A stretch of DNA of 64,000 nucleotides. Source: Roseiconus lacunae (GTDB lineage Bacteria; Planctomycetota; Planctomycetia; Pirellulales; Pirellulaceae). Shown in pieces: positions 17,794 to 27,283 of this stretch. Each line of letters starts with the position of its first letter. Within the stretch, counting starts at the first letter, position 1. Both the position numbers and the translations under genes were made by a program. Where the stretch lies: the NCBI RefSeq assembly GCF_008312935.1, contig NZ_VSZO01000001.1, positions 248,001-312,000 on the forward strand, written 5' to 3'. The notes under the pieces were generated by a model that worked only from the letters and a program-made list of their open reading frames with translations, did not search any database and was not told where the DNA came from.

Positions 17794-18851
17794 CAGACCA
17801 TGACCTCCAGCACCTCTGAAAGCGGAAGCCAAATCGAGCGGATCAGTATGAAAATCACGCCCAGCATCAGGACGATTGAAATCGCTCGCAAGACAAAATC
17901 GACCCACCACGATCGGTAACGACGAGCCTTTTGGGCGTAGAACTCGGCGACTCGGCGAAGATCGATTCCGATGGCAGTCGGCGAACGCTGCCCCGTTGCC
18001 AATTCGACAACGCATTGACGCAGTAGGTCGGGCGCGTCCTTGGGGATCGCCAGTGATGGCTCCGTCACCGCCCCCGCCGCAACTGCTTTCGCCGTCGGCT
18101 GCCACTGCTGTGCATAGCCTTCCCCGATGACGGTCGCGGAGGTTTCGATCGCTTGCGCCAAGCCGGACCGTTCTGTCATCGCAGCCTGTTGATGCTGATT
18201 CGCGTCGGTGTGTGGCGGGTCAATCTGCAGGGCCAACCAACGGCAGAATGTGGCATCGTTTTGATACTCTTTTTGAGCATGATTGATCCGCCGAAAGGCC
18301 CAATACAAAAGCCCCGTCAGAACACCAACGGCGGCCAAGGTCGCTACGGCCGACAGGGCGAAATTGCGAGCGAAAAGACGCCCAATCTCCAGACCGGTCG
18401 GAGACAATCGGGACTTGATCGGTTCCAATTCGGCCGTTGTGATCAAGATCAACGGCAGGACGAAGAACGCAACCAAAGCGGCCAGAATCACGTTGATCGT
18501 CGGATTGATCGCGGCTAGGCGAAACCGGCGACGGTCTTCGTTGGCTTCACGGATCAAGCGAACCGTCTCGCGAACCGGCTCGGTCGACCCGGTCCGTGAC
18601 ATCGTCTCGATCGCCAACCGTACCGGGGTTTGATAGGAACCTGAAAGTGAGGCGATCGCATCCGCCATGGGCGCCCCTTGGATCAATCGGGCACGTACCA
18701 GTTGAGCCGCCCGGCCCAGCTTTCCTAACGAGCGATCGTCTAGCTCGGCCAGTCCGCCGATCACGGATCGACCGGCCGCCGCCATTGCGGAAACCTCGTC
18801 GAGCAACATTGCGAACGATTCGTCATCAAGTCGTGGCATCTGTGTCGTCAT
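17793..18851 (-). CDS. GspF-family type II secretion / type IV pilus platform protein, first of three
   Basis: A 352-residue protein and the clearest GspF of the three. The N-terminal T2SSF domain shows FAMLLDEVSAMAAAGRSV, ARLIQGAPMADAIAS, AIETMSRTGSTEPVR and a membrane pair (INPTINVILAALVAFFVLPL). A second, weaker copy follows, with PSLAIPKDAPDLLRQCVVEL and RVAEFYAQKARRYRSW before the last membrane helix. It is inferred to dock the GspE-like ATPase encoded immediately upstream, whose stop overlaps this ATG by 4 nt. Confidence 0.85.
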   Translation of the reverse strand: MTTQMPRLDDESFAMLLDEVSAMAAAGRSVIGGLAELDDRSLGKLGRAAQLVRARLIQGAPMADAIASLSGSYQTPVRLAIETMSRTGSTEPVRETVRLIREANEDRRRFRLAAINPTINVILAALVAFFVLPLILITTAELEPIKSRLSPTGLEIGRLFARNFALSAVATLAAVGVLTGLLYWAFRRINHAQKEYQNDATFCRWLALQIDPPHTDANQHQQAAMTERSGLAQAIETSATVIGEGYAQQWQPTAKAVAAGAVTEPSLAIPKDAPDLLRQCVVELATGQRSPTAIGIDLRRVAEFYAQKARRYRSWWVDFVLRAISIVLMLGVIFILIRSIWLPLSEVLEVMV

Positions 18852-20035
18852 GACTGCCTCCCCATCACTCGAAACACTTCCTCGGCATCGGTTAGCCCCG
18901 CGTCAGCTAGCTCCATCGCACGATCATAGAGCGTTGCGTTTCCGGATTCAGACAATAAACGGTTCAGATCATCAGCGGAGCGATGTTGATCGAGCGCGTC
19001 GAACAATTCTGCTCCGACCCGATGCGATTGAAAATCGACGAGCTGGGCGACCGGAAGTCGGCCCCGGTATCCAGTGCCGTGACAACCGGGGCAAGCGTTT
19101 GCGTTTGCAGGGCCACGCTCGGATGCCGTTTTTATTCCGTCACACTGATCGCACGAACGGCGAAGCAGTCGTTGGCATAGAACCGCACGTAACCCGCTTC
19201 GGATCGCATAGGTCGGCAACTTCATTTGCACTAGTCGATGCAGCGTGGCGCCGATCGAACCGGCATGAGTCGATGAAAAACAGAGGTGCCCTGTCATCGA
19301 AGCCATCAAGACGGTTTCGGCGGTTTCGACGTCACGAATCTCGCTGACCAGCAACACCTCGGCGTCCTGACGGACCGCAGCACGCATGGCGGCTGCCAAC
19401 GTCAAGCCGCCACCATGCTGCACTTGACTTTGGCTGATCGAATCGATCACCGATTCGATTGGGTCTTCGATTGTCAGCACGCTACGGTGCGTGTCCGCAT
19501 TCGCGATGTGGGACAAGCATGCGTAAAGTGTCGTGGTTTTGCCGCTACCGGCCGGCCCGGCGACCAATAACCAACCGTCTCGGGCATGGCACACCGCTTC
19601 CAATTCGCTTCGCGTAACAGTATCCAGCCCAAGTTTCTCGAGTTGCCGAAACGATTGACAATGTTCCATCACCCGGATCGCCGCGCGGTTGCCGTGGACG
19701 GTGGGGAAGATCCCCAATCGCATTTCACGCGTCTTTCCGTCGGCGTGTTGCCAACGGAGCGCGCCTTCTTGGGGAGCACCGCCGCGGTACGTTGGCATGT
19801 TTGCCAGCGCCATCAATCTTGTGACCGGATCGGTTTCCGGGTGACGTTCGAACGTTCGCGCGAGATGAAGTACGCCATCGATTCGAAACGAAACTTCCCA
19901 ACAATCACGCCGAGGCTGAAGATGAACGTCGCTGGCACCACAATCGAGCGCGGCCGTCAAACAATCTTTGACCATCTCGGTCGCGAACGAAGCATCGCCG
20001 GTCGCGCGTTTAAAGGGAGCCAAGGAAAGCTGCAT
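18848..20035 (-). CDS. GspE/PilB-type secretion ATPase, first gene of the operon
   Basis: Hexameric cytoplasmic ATPase that powers pseudopilus or pilus assembly. The 395-residue protein has ASDVHLQPRRDCWEVSFRID at the start of the N2 domain, Walker A LLVAGPAGSGKTTTLYAC, the Asp box VLTIEDPIES, Walker B AEVLLVSEIRDVETAE, the His box GHLCFSSTHAG, and a C-terminal zinc site CDQC...CPGCHGTGYRGR. It lacks the N1 domain of classical GspE/PilB, so it is short. ATG 20035 is the natural start. It leads a nine-gene leftward operon with seven overlapping junctions. Confidence 0.92.
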   Translation of the reverse strand: MQLSLAPFKRATGDASFATEMVKDCLTAALDCGASDVHLQPRRDCWEVSFRIDGVLHLARTFERHPETDPVTRLMALANMPTYRGGAPQEGALRWQHADGKTREMRLGIFPTVHGNRAAIRVMEHCQSFRQLEKLGLDTVTRSELEAVCHARDGWLLVAGPAGSGKTTTLYACLSHIANADTHRSVLTIEDPIESVIDSISQSQVQHGGGLTLAAAMRAAVRQDAEVLLVSEIRDVETAETVLMASMTGHLCFSSTHAGSIGATLHRLVQMKLPTYAIRSGLRAVLCQRLLRRSCDQCDGIKTASERGPANANACPGCHGTGYRGRLPVAQLVDFQSHRVGAELFDALDQHRSADDLNRLLSESGNATLYDRAMELADAGLTDAEEVFRVMGRQS

Positions 20036-20417
20036 CGTTCGTTAAAAAAAGAAGCTTACTCTAGAACCAACCTGAAACGTTTCAGCCGATAGCGTTAAGC
20101 GTCAAGCCGCCGACGCCAATCGCCGCAACACGTAGCGCCGCCCACTGGGCACCAACAGGTGAGTGCACCAACGAGCGGCATTGCTTAGTAGAGCAGAGTG
20201 CGTCAATTTTTGGATCGGTTCTTGGCCAGCGATCCGCTGCCAGCCGTTATGTTGGTAGCGATGAATGCTTCGGCGTGAAAATTGCAAATTAACTAAACAA
20301 AGTCAACGCGTCGGCGCATCTGCCAAACACCAATGCTAACGATTCACGACGGTGTCGAATTTGTTTAAGAAAAACGAACCGAAGTGAATCTTTTGTTTCT
20401 CGCCAGAATGAAACGCT
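20036..20417. other. Divergent intergenic region between the filament operon and a DUF1559 gene
   Basis: This 382-bp gap should hold the promoters of the leftward filament operon and of the rightward DUF1559 gene. I see no confident -35/-10 pair and no convincing coding frame. The stretch near 20280-20400 is AT-richer than its surroundings, as is common for promoter DNA. Confidence 0.4.
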
Positions 20418-21659
20418 ATGAAACGTTGCCATCAGCATAACGGATTTACGCTCCTCGAGTTGCTTGTGGTCGTGGGGGTCATTGGAGTGCTGGTGTCGCT
20501 GCTATTACCCGCCGTTCAGGCGGCTCGCGAGGCGGCGCGGCGAATGAGTTGCAGCAACAATCTGCGCCAGGTGACACTCGGTGTTTCTCAGTACCACGCC
20601 GCGTTCGATCTGTTGCCGCCTCATGGGACCGGCACATTCAATCACGCCAACGATCCCAACACGACCAACCAATTCAGACTCAGCTTTCTCGTTTCGATCA
20701 CGCCCTTCGTCGGACAAGTCGCGACCTGGGAAACGATCACAGGCGAGTACGTTGGCATGCCGCCCGGTGGTGACGCGCTTGACGAAAACACCGGGTTGGG
20801 AATGATGGACTATGGGATGGATATGCTTGAGGACGAGCCCCAACATCCCTATCCGAGCATGGGCCCCAGCCCGTCACTGGAATCGTATTCGCCGTGGTTG
20901 GTTGAAATCCCACTGTACCGCTGCCCCTCGGACCCAGGGATCGGCAGTCCAGGTTTTGGACGAACGAACTATGCGGCGTGTATCGGCGATGCGATCGAAG
21001 GGCTTGACCAAGGCATGTGGCGCTACGAAGCAAACAAATGGGCTCCCAGTGGCGAAACGCAGATGCAAGCGACCGGCCGTGGGGCGTTCGTGCCTCGAAT
21101 GATCACTCGCTTGGAAGACATTCATGACGGTTTATCTAACACGATCCTTTTGGGCGAAGTCTGCACCGATCTGGGCGACTCCGATACCCGCACCGTTCCG
21201 TCGATCAACAACGGTTGGCAAACTGGGGTGCTGGCCGATGCGAATTTCTGCAAGCGGCAAACGGATGTCAATCGACCACATTTCTGGAGCACCGGTGGCG
21301 TCACGACACCGACCAACGCTGCCCAAGGGCGTGGCTTTCGCTGGGCGGATTCGATGCCGCTGATGACGTCGTTCAACACCATTTTGCCGCCGAACTCAGG
21401 GCTCTGTTTCGGCGGTGACTCGACGACCGTCGGAACGGTCACGGCAAGCAGTCGACACCAAGGCGGAACCCACCTTTCCCTCGCCGACGGGGCCGTGGTG
21501 TTCATGACCAACTCGATCGACAACGGCTACGAATCGGCGACCATTGTTCTGGGCGGCGAAGGGCTGCAAGCCCCAGGAAAACCAAGTAATTTTGGTTTGT
21601 GGGGGTCTCTGGGAACACGTGACCAACAAGAAATCGTCGACGAGGAACTGAACCTGTAA
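20418..21659 (+). CDS. DUF1559 domain protein with prepilin N-terminus
   Basis: A 413-residue planctomycete-type pseudopilin. It begins with a short leader then GFTLLELLVVVGVIGVLVSL (Phe+1, Glu+5), AVQAAREAARRMSCSNNLRQ, the canonical DUF1559 entry, SQYHAAFDLLPPHG, and near the end RHQGGTHLSLADGAVVFM, the H-x-GG...DG motif. Paired Cys in CPSDPG region fit the family. These proteins occur in dozens of copies per planctomycete genome; the role is unknown beyond type II secretion-like export. It is divergent from the GspE operon, so it may be a substrate or filament subunit of that machine. Confidence 0.92.
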   Translation: MKRCHQHNGFTLLELLVVVGVIGVLVSLLLPAVQAAREAARRMSCSNNLRQVTLGVSQYHAAFDLLPPHGTGTFNHANDPNTTNQFRLSFLVSITPFVGQVATWETITGEYVGMPPGGDALDENTGLGMMDYGMDMLEDEPQHPYPSMGPSPSLESYSPWLVEIPLYRCPSDPGIGSPGFGRTNYAACIGDAIEGLDQGMWRYEANKWAPSGETQMQATGRGAFVPRMITRLEDIHDGLSNTILLGEVCTDLGDSDTRTVPSINNGWQTGVLADANFCKRQTDVNRPHFWSTGGVTTPTNAAQGRGFRWADSMPLMTSFNTILPPNSGLCFGGDSTTVGTVTASSRHQGGTHLSLADGAVVFMTNSIDNGYESATIVLGGEGLQAPGKPSNFGLWGSLGTRDQQEIVDEELNL

Positions 21660-21712
21660 TCGTTTCGGTTCACTGAAATTCCTCGCGTTTGACGCAATTT
21701 GATCTGCGTGAG

Positions 21713-21734
21713 CCAAAAAGTTTTGTCTTTTTGG
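21713..21734 (+). terminator. Stem-loop after the DUF1559 gene
   Basis: CCAAAAAG and CTTTTTGG form a perfect 8-bp inverted repeat around a TTTTGT loop, 54 bp after the DUF1559 stop. The 3' arm itself contains five T. There is no T-run beyond the stem, so termination is plausible but not certain. Confidence 0.4.
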
Positions 21735-21816
21735 TAACACCTCGCTGCCGTCCCCGCTTGGCTGTTTGTCACCGTCGCTCCGCGACAAATATAACACGCC
21801 AAACGCAGGTCGAATC

Positions 21817-22620
21817 ATGAAACGCGTCATCAAACGAGCCCTCGTCGCAACCGCCATCGCTTCCACGACACTGGGCGCCGCCGCCCCGGTTTTGGCTTGC
21901 GGAGGCTCGCGGCCTCGCGTCCGAAACGCCTACACCGCCGGATATGCGTCCCATTACACACCGGCTCGCACGCAGTACTATCAAACGCCGACCTATGCCC
22001 ACGCCCAGCAATACGGTTATTCACAAGGCCGAGTCCAAACGGCGTCACCGATCCAGGCTGCCCCGGTCCAACAACAGACGCCGCAGCAAGTGATCCAGCA
22101 ACCGGCGATCCAGCAATCGGCAGTGACGCAGGCGCAGTCCGCGAGCACTCCAAGCGTACCCACGTCTTCGCCGGTGACTTCGCAGTCGCGTCCCAATTCG
22201 CAGGCTGCCCCGACACCGCAGTCAAACGCAACAAAGCCCGCTCAAGACGCCGAAACGTCGGCCCTGGCAGCACTCGCCGCGTTGGCAGGAACGTCGACAA
22301 ACGCCGCACAAGTCTCCACCGAATCTGCAGCACCGCCGCAAACGGCACCGGGGCACGTCGGAACGTTTGAAGCGACCTTGCCGAGTTCGATCGCGGTGAA
22401 CCTGCAGCTTGGAAATGACGGCACGTTCACTTGGACGGTCAACCGTGACGGAACACCCAAGTCATTTTCGGGGCAGTACCGTATCGACCAAGGAAAGCTC
22501 ACTCTGGTTCGTTCGAACGACCTGCAAAAGATGGTCGGTACCTTCGTTCCGAGCGGAAACGGTTTCAAGTTCACCCTGGAAGGTGCCAACAAAGACGGCT
22601 TGAACTTCCAGCGTGTCTAG
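21817..22620 (+). CDS. Secreted low-complexity protein with C-terminal beta domain, hypothetical
   Basis: A 267-residue exported protein. Signal peptide: MKRVIKRALVATAIASTTLG ending near VLACGG. Residues ~30-170 are Gln/Pro/Ser/Ala-rich low complexity with Tyr-rich patches. The C-terminal ~75 residues look like a small beta domain: GTFEATLPSSIAVNLQLGND, FTWTVNRDG, FSGQYRIDQGKLTLV, MVGTFVPSGNGFKFTLEG. This resembles lipocalin/NlpE-like modules at the C-termini of other planctomycete proteins (inference). ATG 21817 precedes the signal peptide exactly; an upstream TTG in frame is unlikely. It converges on the haem protein with only 24 bp between stops. Confidence 0.75.
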   Translation: MKRVIKRALVATAIASTTLGAAAPVLACGGSRPRVRNAYTAGYASHYTPARTQYYQTPTYAHAQQYGYSQGRVQTASPIQAAPVQQQTPQQVIQQPAIQQSAVTQAQSASTPSVPTSSPVTSQSRPNSQAAPTPQSNATKPAQDAETSALAALAALAGTSTNAAQVSTESAAPPQTAPGHVGTFEATLPSSIAVNLQLGNDGTFTWTVNRDGTPKSFSGQYRIDQGKLTLVRSNDLQKMVGTFVPSGNGFKFTLEGANKDGLNFQRV

Positions 22621-22644
22621 TCAGGCAGCGCGAACTCGATTGGC

Positions 22645-25600
22645 TTAACGGCCGGTCAGAAACGCTAGCAAGTCGGCCATTTGTTGTGGCGTGATGTCTT
22701 TCTCAATCCCTTCGGGCATCAACGAGACTTCACTCACTTTGATCTGCTCGATCTCCGAACGGCCGATGGTTTTCGATTTGCCTTCGGCCATCTTCAATAC
22801 GATCGCCTCGTCGCCTTCCTGGTCGATTAAACCGCTAAACACATCGCCATCGACCGTTAACACCGTCGACGCGGTGAACCGCGGTTCGACTTTCGAGTTC
22901 GGATCCAAGATGTCATACAGCAGTGCGGCTTTGGATCGATTGCTGGCGTCGGTTAAATCGGGACCGGTCAATTGTCCCTCCCCGGCGACACGATGGCATG
23001 AGGCACAGACTTTGGCAAAGACCTGCTTTCCGGCCGTGGGATCGGCGGTCATCGACAACGCCGCTTCATAGGTCTTGGCCACCTTTTGGCGATCCTTGGA
23101 AACCGCACCTCCCAGCAAGCGTGTCGCCGACGAACGAATCGCTTCGTTGGGATGCTTGAGTAAACGCACACGTTGATCCAGGCTTAACCCGGCGGCGCTG
23201 ATTTGTTTTGCACCGATCGCGTCCAGCATCATCGTGGTCGACTCGTGGCGGCGTAGCAAAATTGTCAGCACCTCCGGTCGCACCGACGGGCGCAAGTCCT
23301 GCCATCGCTCCACTAAAGCACGCACGTTTTCTGTCGAGGGTGATCGACCGATCGCGGCGACGACCGCAGACTGGATCGCGGTCGTCGGGTGGTTTTCTAA
23401 GATGCCGAGATACAACGTCTGGTTTGCCTCGGATGACTGATGAGACAACAACTCAATCGCGGCGATGCGTTCTCGAACACTCGCACGATCATCCCCAGCG
23501 AGCTTGCGGTTGCGTTCCAAAATTCGGTCCAAACCGGCTACGGATTCGGCAAGTGACTCCGGTGGCTGGTTGATTAGCTGGGCAAGCGACAACCGCCCCA
23601 TCGACCCGCGATACCGACTCAGCCCGCTCGCCAATCCAGAAAGGACCGCCGATTCAAAAGTCGAATTTAACGCACCTTGGCCAAGTGAATCGAGGACGCG
23701 GCGCAGTTCGGCTTGGTCGCCGCGAGCCCCCACGACTTCGGCAAGTCGTTTGATCAAGCCGGCTTGACCTTGACCAAATGATGCCTCGTTTGTCCCGGCA
23801 AGCCTGATCAGCATCTCTCCAGAATTTCTGGACATCGATGTCAGCCAACCATCGGCAAACCGGCGATCGCTTCCGTCTTGACGTGCCAGTTTTATCCCGA
23901 CTTCCGTCAGCACTTTCCCCGCTGGCAAGGTGCCCAGTAACTGCGCCAGTTGAAAACGAACTTGAATCGATGGATCATCGGCGGCGGCTTTCGCGATCGA
24001 TTCTCTTAGTGATGCGTCGGCAACCAAAGCGGCGACCTTTAAACCATGCGTTCGGCAGCGTGAATCGGAGTCTTCGCAAATCGCTTGAAGCTGTTCCGCG
24101 TCAAGCTTCCCCAAGCCGTGCAGAGTCCACAATGCATGGATTCGTGTGGTCGGTCGAGCGTGGGTTAAGTACGGCGTGACTTTCATCGCCACGGATGCGT
24201 CGCCGCGTTCGACCAACAATCGTTGTGCGGTGAATTGTTGCCAGCCGTTGTCACTTGCCAACATCGCAACCTGATCATCGATCGTTTGTGGTGCCTGGTA
24301 TTGTCCGAGCGATGCGTCTTTCGGGACGATGCGATAGATCCTTCCTCGGTCCTCGCCGGCACGCCAATCAAGCTTGGCAGCAATCTCTGGCGGCAAGAAC
24401 TTTGGATGCTCCACCCACAATCGGTACATGTCAGCAAGGTACAAGCCTCCGTCGGGTCCGGTCGCCAGACTCGACGGGCGAAACCAAGTGTCGGTCGAAG
24501 CGATGAAGTCGGCCTTGGCTTGAGCCCGGCGAGCTTGAAGCCCAACGCCGTCGGCTTCGATGACGCTGCGGGTGACCAAATGGCCGATCGGTTCACAAAC
24601 GAAGACACTGTTTTGAAACGAAGGGTCACCCAACGGCCCGACATAAGCGGTCGTCCCACATGCTGAAGTGTGAGTCCCCGCGTGTGACAAGTAGTTGCTC
24701 TTCATCGCGACCTTGGGATAAACACGCGAGTCACCGCCGGATGGTGCCACGTCATACGAAGCATCGCTGATAACTAAAAAGGGGTTCCGTTTCAGTACGT
24801 TCGTCGGCAGCAGCGTCGTGATGATCGGATTTCGATTGGTGCAGTAGAAACGGTTTCCCCAGCGATCGACCGTGTTGCCAAACTGCCCCATTCCCGGTTC
24901 GGACTCAATCGCCATAGTCTTTGGGTCAAGACGGAAGTCCTTGCGAGGCAACTTGATGGTTTGTTCCGCATTCTCAAGCGTGGTGACTTCGCCGGGGCCG
25001 TAGTTAAAATAAATCCAGTTATCGATGCCATAACGAGGGTTGCCGACTTGCATTTGTGGATGGGCCGGGGTGAACCCGTCAAGCAATGTTGTCGTGCGAT
25101 CGGCAACTGAATCACCATCGGTATCCACCAAATGAAGGACCTTGGTCTTCGCGCCGACCAACAGCCCGCCCCGATACGGCATTAGGCTGTGCGCGAAATC
25201 AAGCTTTTCCGCGAACACCGTTCGTTGATCCGCCTTCCCGTCGCCATCGGTGTCCTGCAAAATCACAATTCGCGACAACGGATCGCCGCCGTCTTCGGGA
25301 CCAATCGGATAGTCACCGTATTCGACGACATACATTTTCCCCGCCGCATCAAAGCAGATTGCGACCGGGTCTCGAACTAGCGGTTCGGCAGCGAATAAGC
25401 TGATTTCGTATCCGGGTTCGATCGAAAACGATTGCAGCGTTTGCTCGGGAGTTTTGGGCGGATCGGTCGATTCGTCGATCCAGTGTCGCCCGCCTCGACT
25501 GCTTTCGATCACTTCCAAAGCGGACGAAGCTTGCGCCGTTGGCTCGGCTGCAGTTGGCGGATCGGTCGCGGTGATCTCTGTCGCCGGCGCTGCCAAGATC

Positions 25601-25677
25601 ACCAAGGCGATCGTGAGAGACGCCGCGATAGGACTTCGGCGTCTTTGGCGAGATCGTTGAATTCTTCTCAATCGCAT
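22645..25677 (-). CDS. PVC-type haem-binding CxxCH protein / putative membrane-bound dehydrogenase
   Basis: A 1010-residue exported protein of the large planctomycete/verrucomicrobial family annotated as membrane-bound dehydrogenase. Order seen: signal peptide with a long basic start; an N-terminal beta-propeller resembling glucose/sorbosone dehydrogenases (FSIEPGYEISLFAAEPLVRD, AICFDAAGKMYVVEYGDYP, IVILQDTDGDGKAD, ATGPDGGLYLADMYR); a middle of HEAT-like helical repeats; and a C-terminal cytochrome c domain with CASCH near residue 890 plus VAGEGQLTGPDL. The end, ITPQQMADLLAFLTGR, is typical. Such proteins are thought to oxidise sugars or polysaccharide products in the periplasm. ATG 25677 is preferred over GTG 25683. 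Confidence 0.92.
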   Translation of the reverse strand: MRLRRIQRSRQRRRSPIAASLTIALVILAAPATEITATDPPTAAEPTAQASSALEVIESSRGGRHWIDESTDPPKTPEQTLQSFSIEPGYEISLFAAEPLVRDPVAICFDAAGKMYVVEYGDYPIGPEDGGDPLSRIVILQDTDGDGKADQRTVFAEKLDFAHSLMPYRGGLLVGAKTKVLHLVDTDGDSVADRTTTLLDGFTPAHPQMQVGNPRYGIDNWIYFNYGPGEVTTLENAEQTIKLPRKDFRLDPKTMAIESEPGMGQFGNTVDRWGNRFYCTNRNPIITTLLPTNVLKRNPFLVISDASYDVAPSGGDSRVYPKVAMKSNYLSHAGTHTSACGTTAYVGPLGDPSFQNSVFVCEPIGHLVTRSVIEADGVGLQARRAQAKADFIASTDTWFRPSSLATGPDGGLYLADMYRLWVEHPKFLPPEIAAKLDWRAGEDRGRIYRIVPKDASLGQYQAPQTIDDQVAMLASDNGWQQFTAQRLLVERGDASVAMKVTPYLTHARPTTRIHALWTLHGLGKLDAEQLQAICEDSDSRCRTHGLKVAALVADASLRESIAKAAADDPSIQVRFQLAQLLGTLPAGKVLTEVGIKLARQDGSDRRFADGWLTSMSRNSGEMLIRLAGTNEASFGQGQAGLIKRLAEVVGARGDQAELRRVLDSLGQGALNSTFESAVLSGLASGLSRYRGSMGRLSLAQLINQPPESLAESVAGLDRILERNRKLAGDDRASVRERIAAIELLSHQSSEANQTLYLGILENHPTTAIQSAVVAAIGRSPSTENVRALVERWQDLRPSVRPEVLTILLRRHESTTMMLDAIGAKQISAAGLSLDQRVRLLKHPNEAIRSSATRLLGGAVSKDRQKVAKTYEAALSMTADPTAGKQVFAKVCASCHRVAGEGQLTGPDLTDASNRSKAALLYDILDPNSKVEPRFTASTVLTVDGDVFSGLIDQEGDEAIVLKMAEGKSKTIGRSEIEQIKVSEVSLMPEGIEKDITPQQMADLLAFLTGR

Positions 25678-25750
25678 GATCACGTGCTATCGATGCTGCT
25701 AGGATATCTTCCAACCAAAAGCGTCCATCTTACTTCTGTTGTGGTTGGTA

Positions 25751-27283
25751 ATGTTGAACGATCGACCTTTGCTGTCCGCGATTATCGTCGCCTTGATGAT
25801 TCACTCGCTAGCCGTTGCCGACGAGAACGCCGCGGCGAACCCTCCGCTGAAGGCCGGCTTTGCCGAGCGTGACATCACTCCTGAGATTGGTATGGAACGT
25901 CCGGGTGGATACGGGAAATCGTATCACACCAAGATTCACGACCCGTGCAAAGTTCGCGCGGCGGTTTTTGATGATGGCACTAATGTCAGTGCCGTCGTCA
26001 GTGTCGACGCCTTGCTGGTTCGCCGCGCGTTGGTTCAAGCGGCTCGCGAGCGGATCCGTTCTGCCACCGGCATCGCGCCGCAAGCGGTTCTGATCCATGC
26101 CACACACTCGCACTCGTCGGGTCCGACGGGAATGATTTATCCGGGGGAATACGACTTCGCCCCCGAATCAATCCAGGACCTGGCGTACAACCGTTCGTCG
26201 ATGGCGAACGCAGGTTATTTGCAACATGTCGAAGACCAATTGGTCGATGCGGTCGCCGAAGCTTTCAACGAACGAAAGCCATCGACCGCCAGCTTCGGTC
26301 GTGGCAGTGAAGACAAGGTCGCATTCAATCGCCGATTCCGCATGAAGAACGGACTGACGTTCACTCACCCACGTCCCGGTAATCCTGAAATCGTTCGTCC
26401 CGCCGGACCGACCGATCCCGAAGTCGGCGTGATCGGGGTTTGGAATAACGAAGGGCAGCTTCGCGGCTGTCTCGTCAACTTCTCCTGCCATGCGACGACC
26501 AATCCCCCGGGTATTTCGGCGAACTACATTTACTTCGTCGAACAAGTGCTTCGCGGGACGTTCGGTGACCAAGCCATCCTGGTGTTCTTGGCCGGTGCGT
26601 CCGGTGATGTCACGCAGGTCGAAAATGTGACACCCTATGCGGCTCGCCCCTCCGTCGAATCCGCCCGCTTTGTCGGTGGATCTGTCGGCGCCGAGGCGGT
26701 CAAAGTTTTGCTTCGCGAACCACGCACCGATTCGGTTCGCGTCCGATTCGATTCGAAAGTCCTGCAAATTCCCCGTCGAAGGCCCAGCCCCGAGCGCGTC
26801 GCAAAATGCCAAACGCTAGTCGCCCAAAACCCCGGTAAAATCGGCGCGACGAACTGGACATTTGCCAAAGAAGTCTTGCTGCTCGACGCTAAATTACAAG
26901 AACACCCCGTTGCGGATGCCGAGGTGCAAGCAATCCAAATCGGACCGGCTATCTTGCTGACCGATCCCGCCGAATTCTTCGTTGAACTGGGATTGAAAAT
27001 TAAACAAGGCAGTCAGCATCCGTTGACGTTTCCCGTTTCGCTAGCCAACGGATGCGTCGGTTATGTACCGACCGAGGAAGCGTTCGGCGAACACGGCGGA
27101 GGCTACGAGACGCGTCTGACCAGCTACAGCAATTTGGAAACCAACGCGGGCCCCCAGTTGGTCGATGCCGCCGTTGAACTTGCCGGGCAGTTTGAGCCAC
27201 AGCCGCAACCGACGCGACCGCCGGCGCGAGAATTTGCCGGTGAAGGATGGACTTATGGTTCCGTTCCGCCCGAGCTGGAATGA
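25751..27283 (+). CDS. Secreted neutral/alkaline ceramidase-like protein
   Basis: A 510-residue exported protein with the N-terminal domain of neutral/alkaline non-lysosomal ceramidases, found widely in planctomycetes on proteins of unknown substrate. Signal peptide at residues 1-24 (ends SLAVADEN). Then KAGFAERDITPEIGMERPGG, VSVDALLVRRAL, VLIHATHSHSSGPTG with His residues matching the zinc site, VNFSCHATT, FLAGASGDVTQV, and the late block GPAILLTDPAEFFVELG. The C-terminal Ig-like domain of true ceramidases is missing, so the substrate may not be ceramide. Its stop overlaps the sigma factor start (ATGA), implying translational coupling. Confidence 0.85.
   Translation: MLNDRPLLSAIIVALMIHSLAVADENAAANPPLKAGFAERDITPEIGMERPGGYGKSYHTKIHDPCKVRAAVFDDGTNVSAVVSVDALLVRRALVQAARERIRSATGIAPQAVLIHATHSHSSGPTGMIYPGEYDFAPESIQDLAYNRSSMANAGYLQHVEDQLVDAVAEAFNERKPSTASFGRGSEDKVAFNRRFRMKNGLTFTHPRPGNPEIVRPAGPTDPEVGVIGVWNNEGQLRGCLVNFSCHATTNPPGISANYIYFVEQVLRGTFGDQAILVFLAGASGDVTQVENVTPYAARPSVESARFVGGSVGAEAVKVLLREPRTDSVRVRFDSKVLQIPRRRPSPERVAKCQTLVAQNPGKIGATNWTFAKEVLLLDAKLQEHPVADAEVQAIQIGPAILLTDPAEFFVELGLKIKQGSQHPLTFPVSLANGCVGYVPTEEAFGEHGGGYETRLTSYSNLETNAGPQLVDAAVELAGQFEPQPQPTRPPAREFAGEGWTYGSVPPELE

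Noticed and set aside
20102-20287. Minus-strand 61-codon frame between gspE and the DUF1559 gene
   Set aside because: No ribosome site, odd composition and no domain; likely chance.
21830-22370. Long frames on both strands overlapping the low-complexity secreted protein
   Set aside because: Products are Arg/Pro-rich shadow translations; the 21817 frame has a signal peptide.
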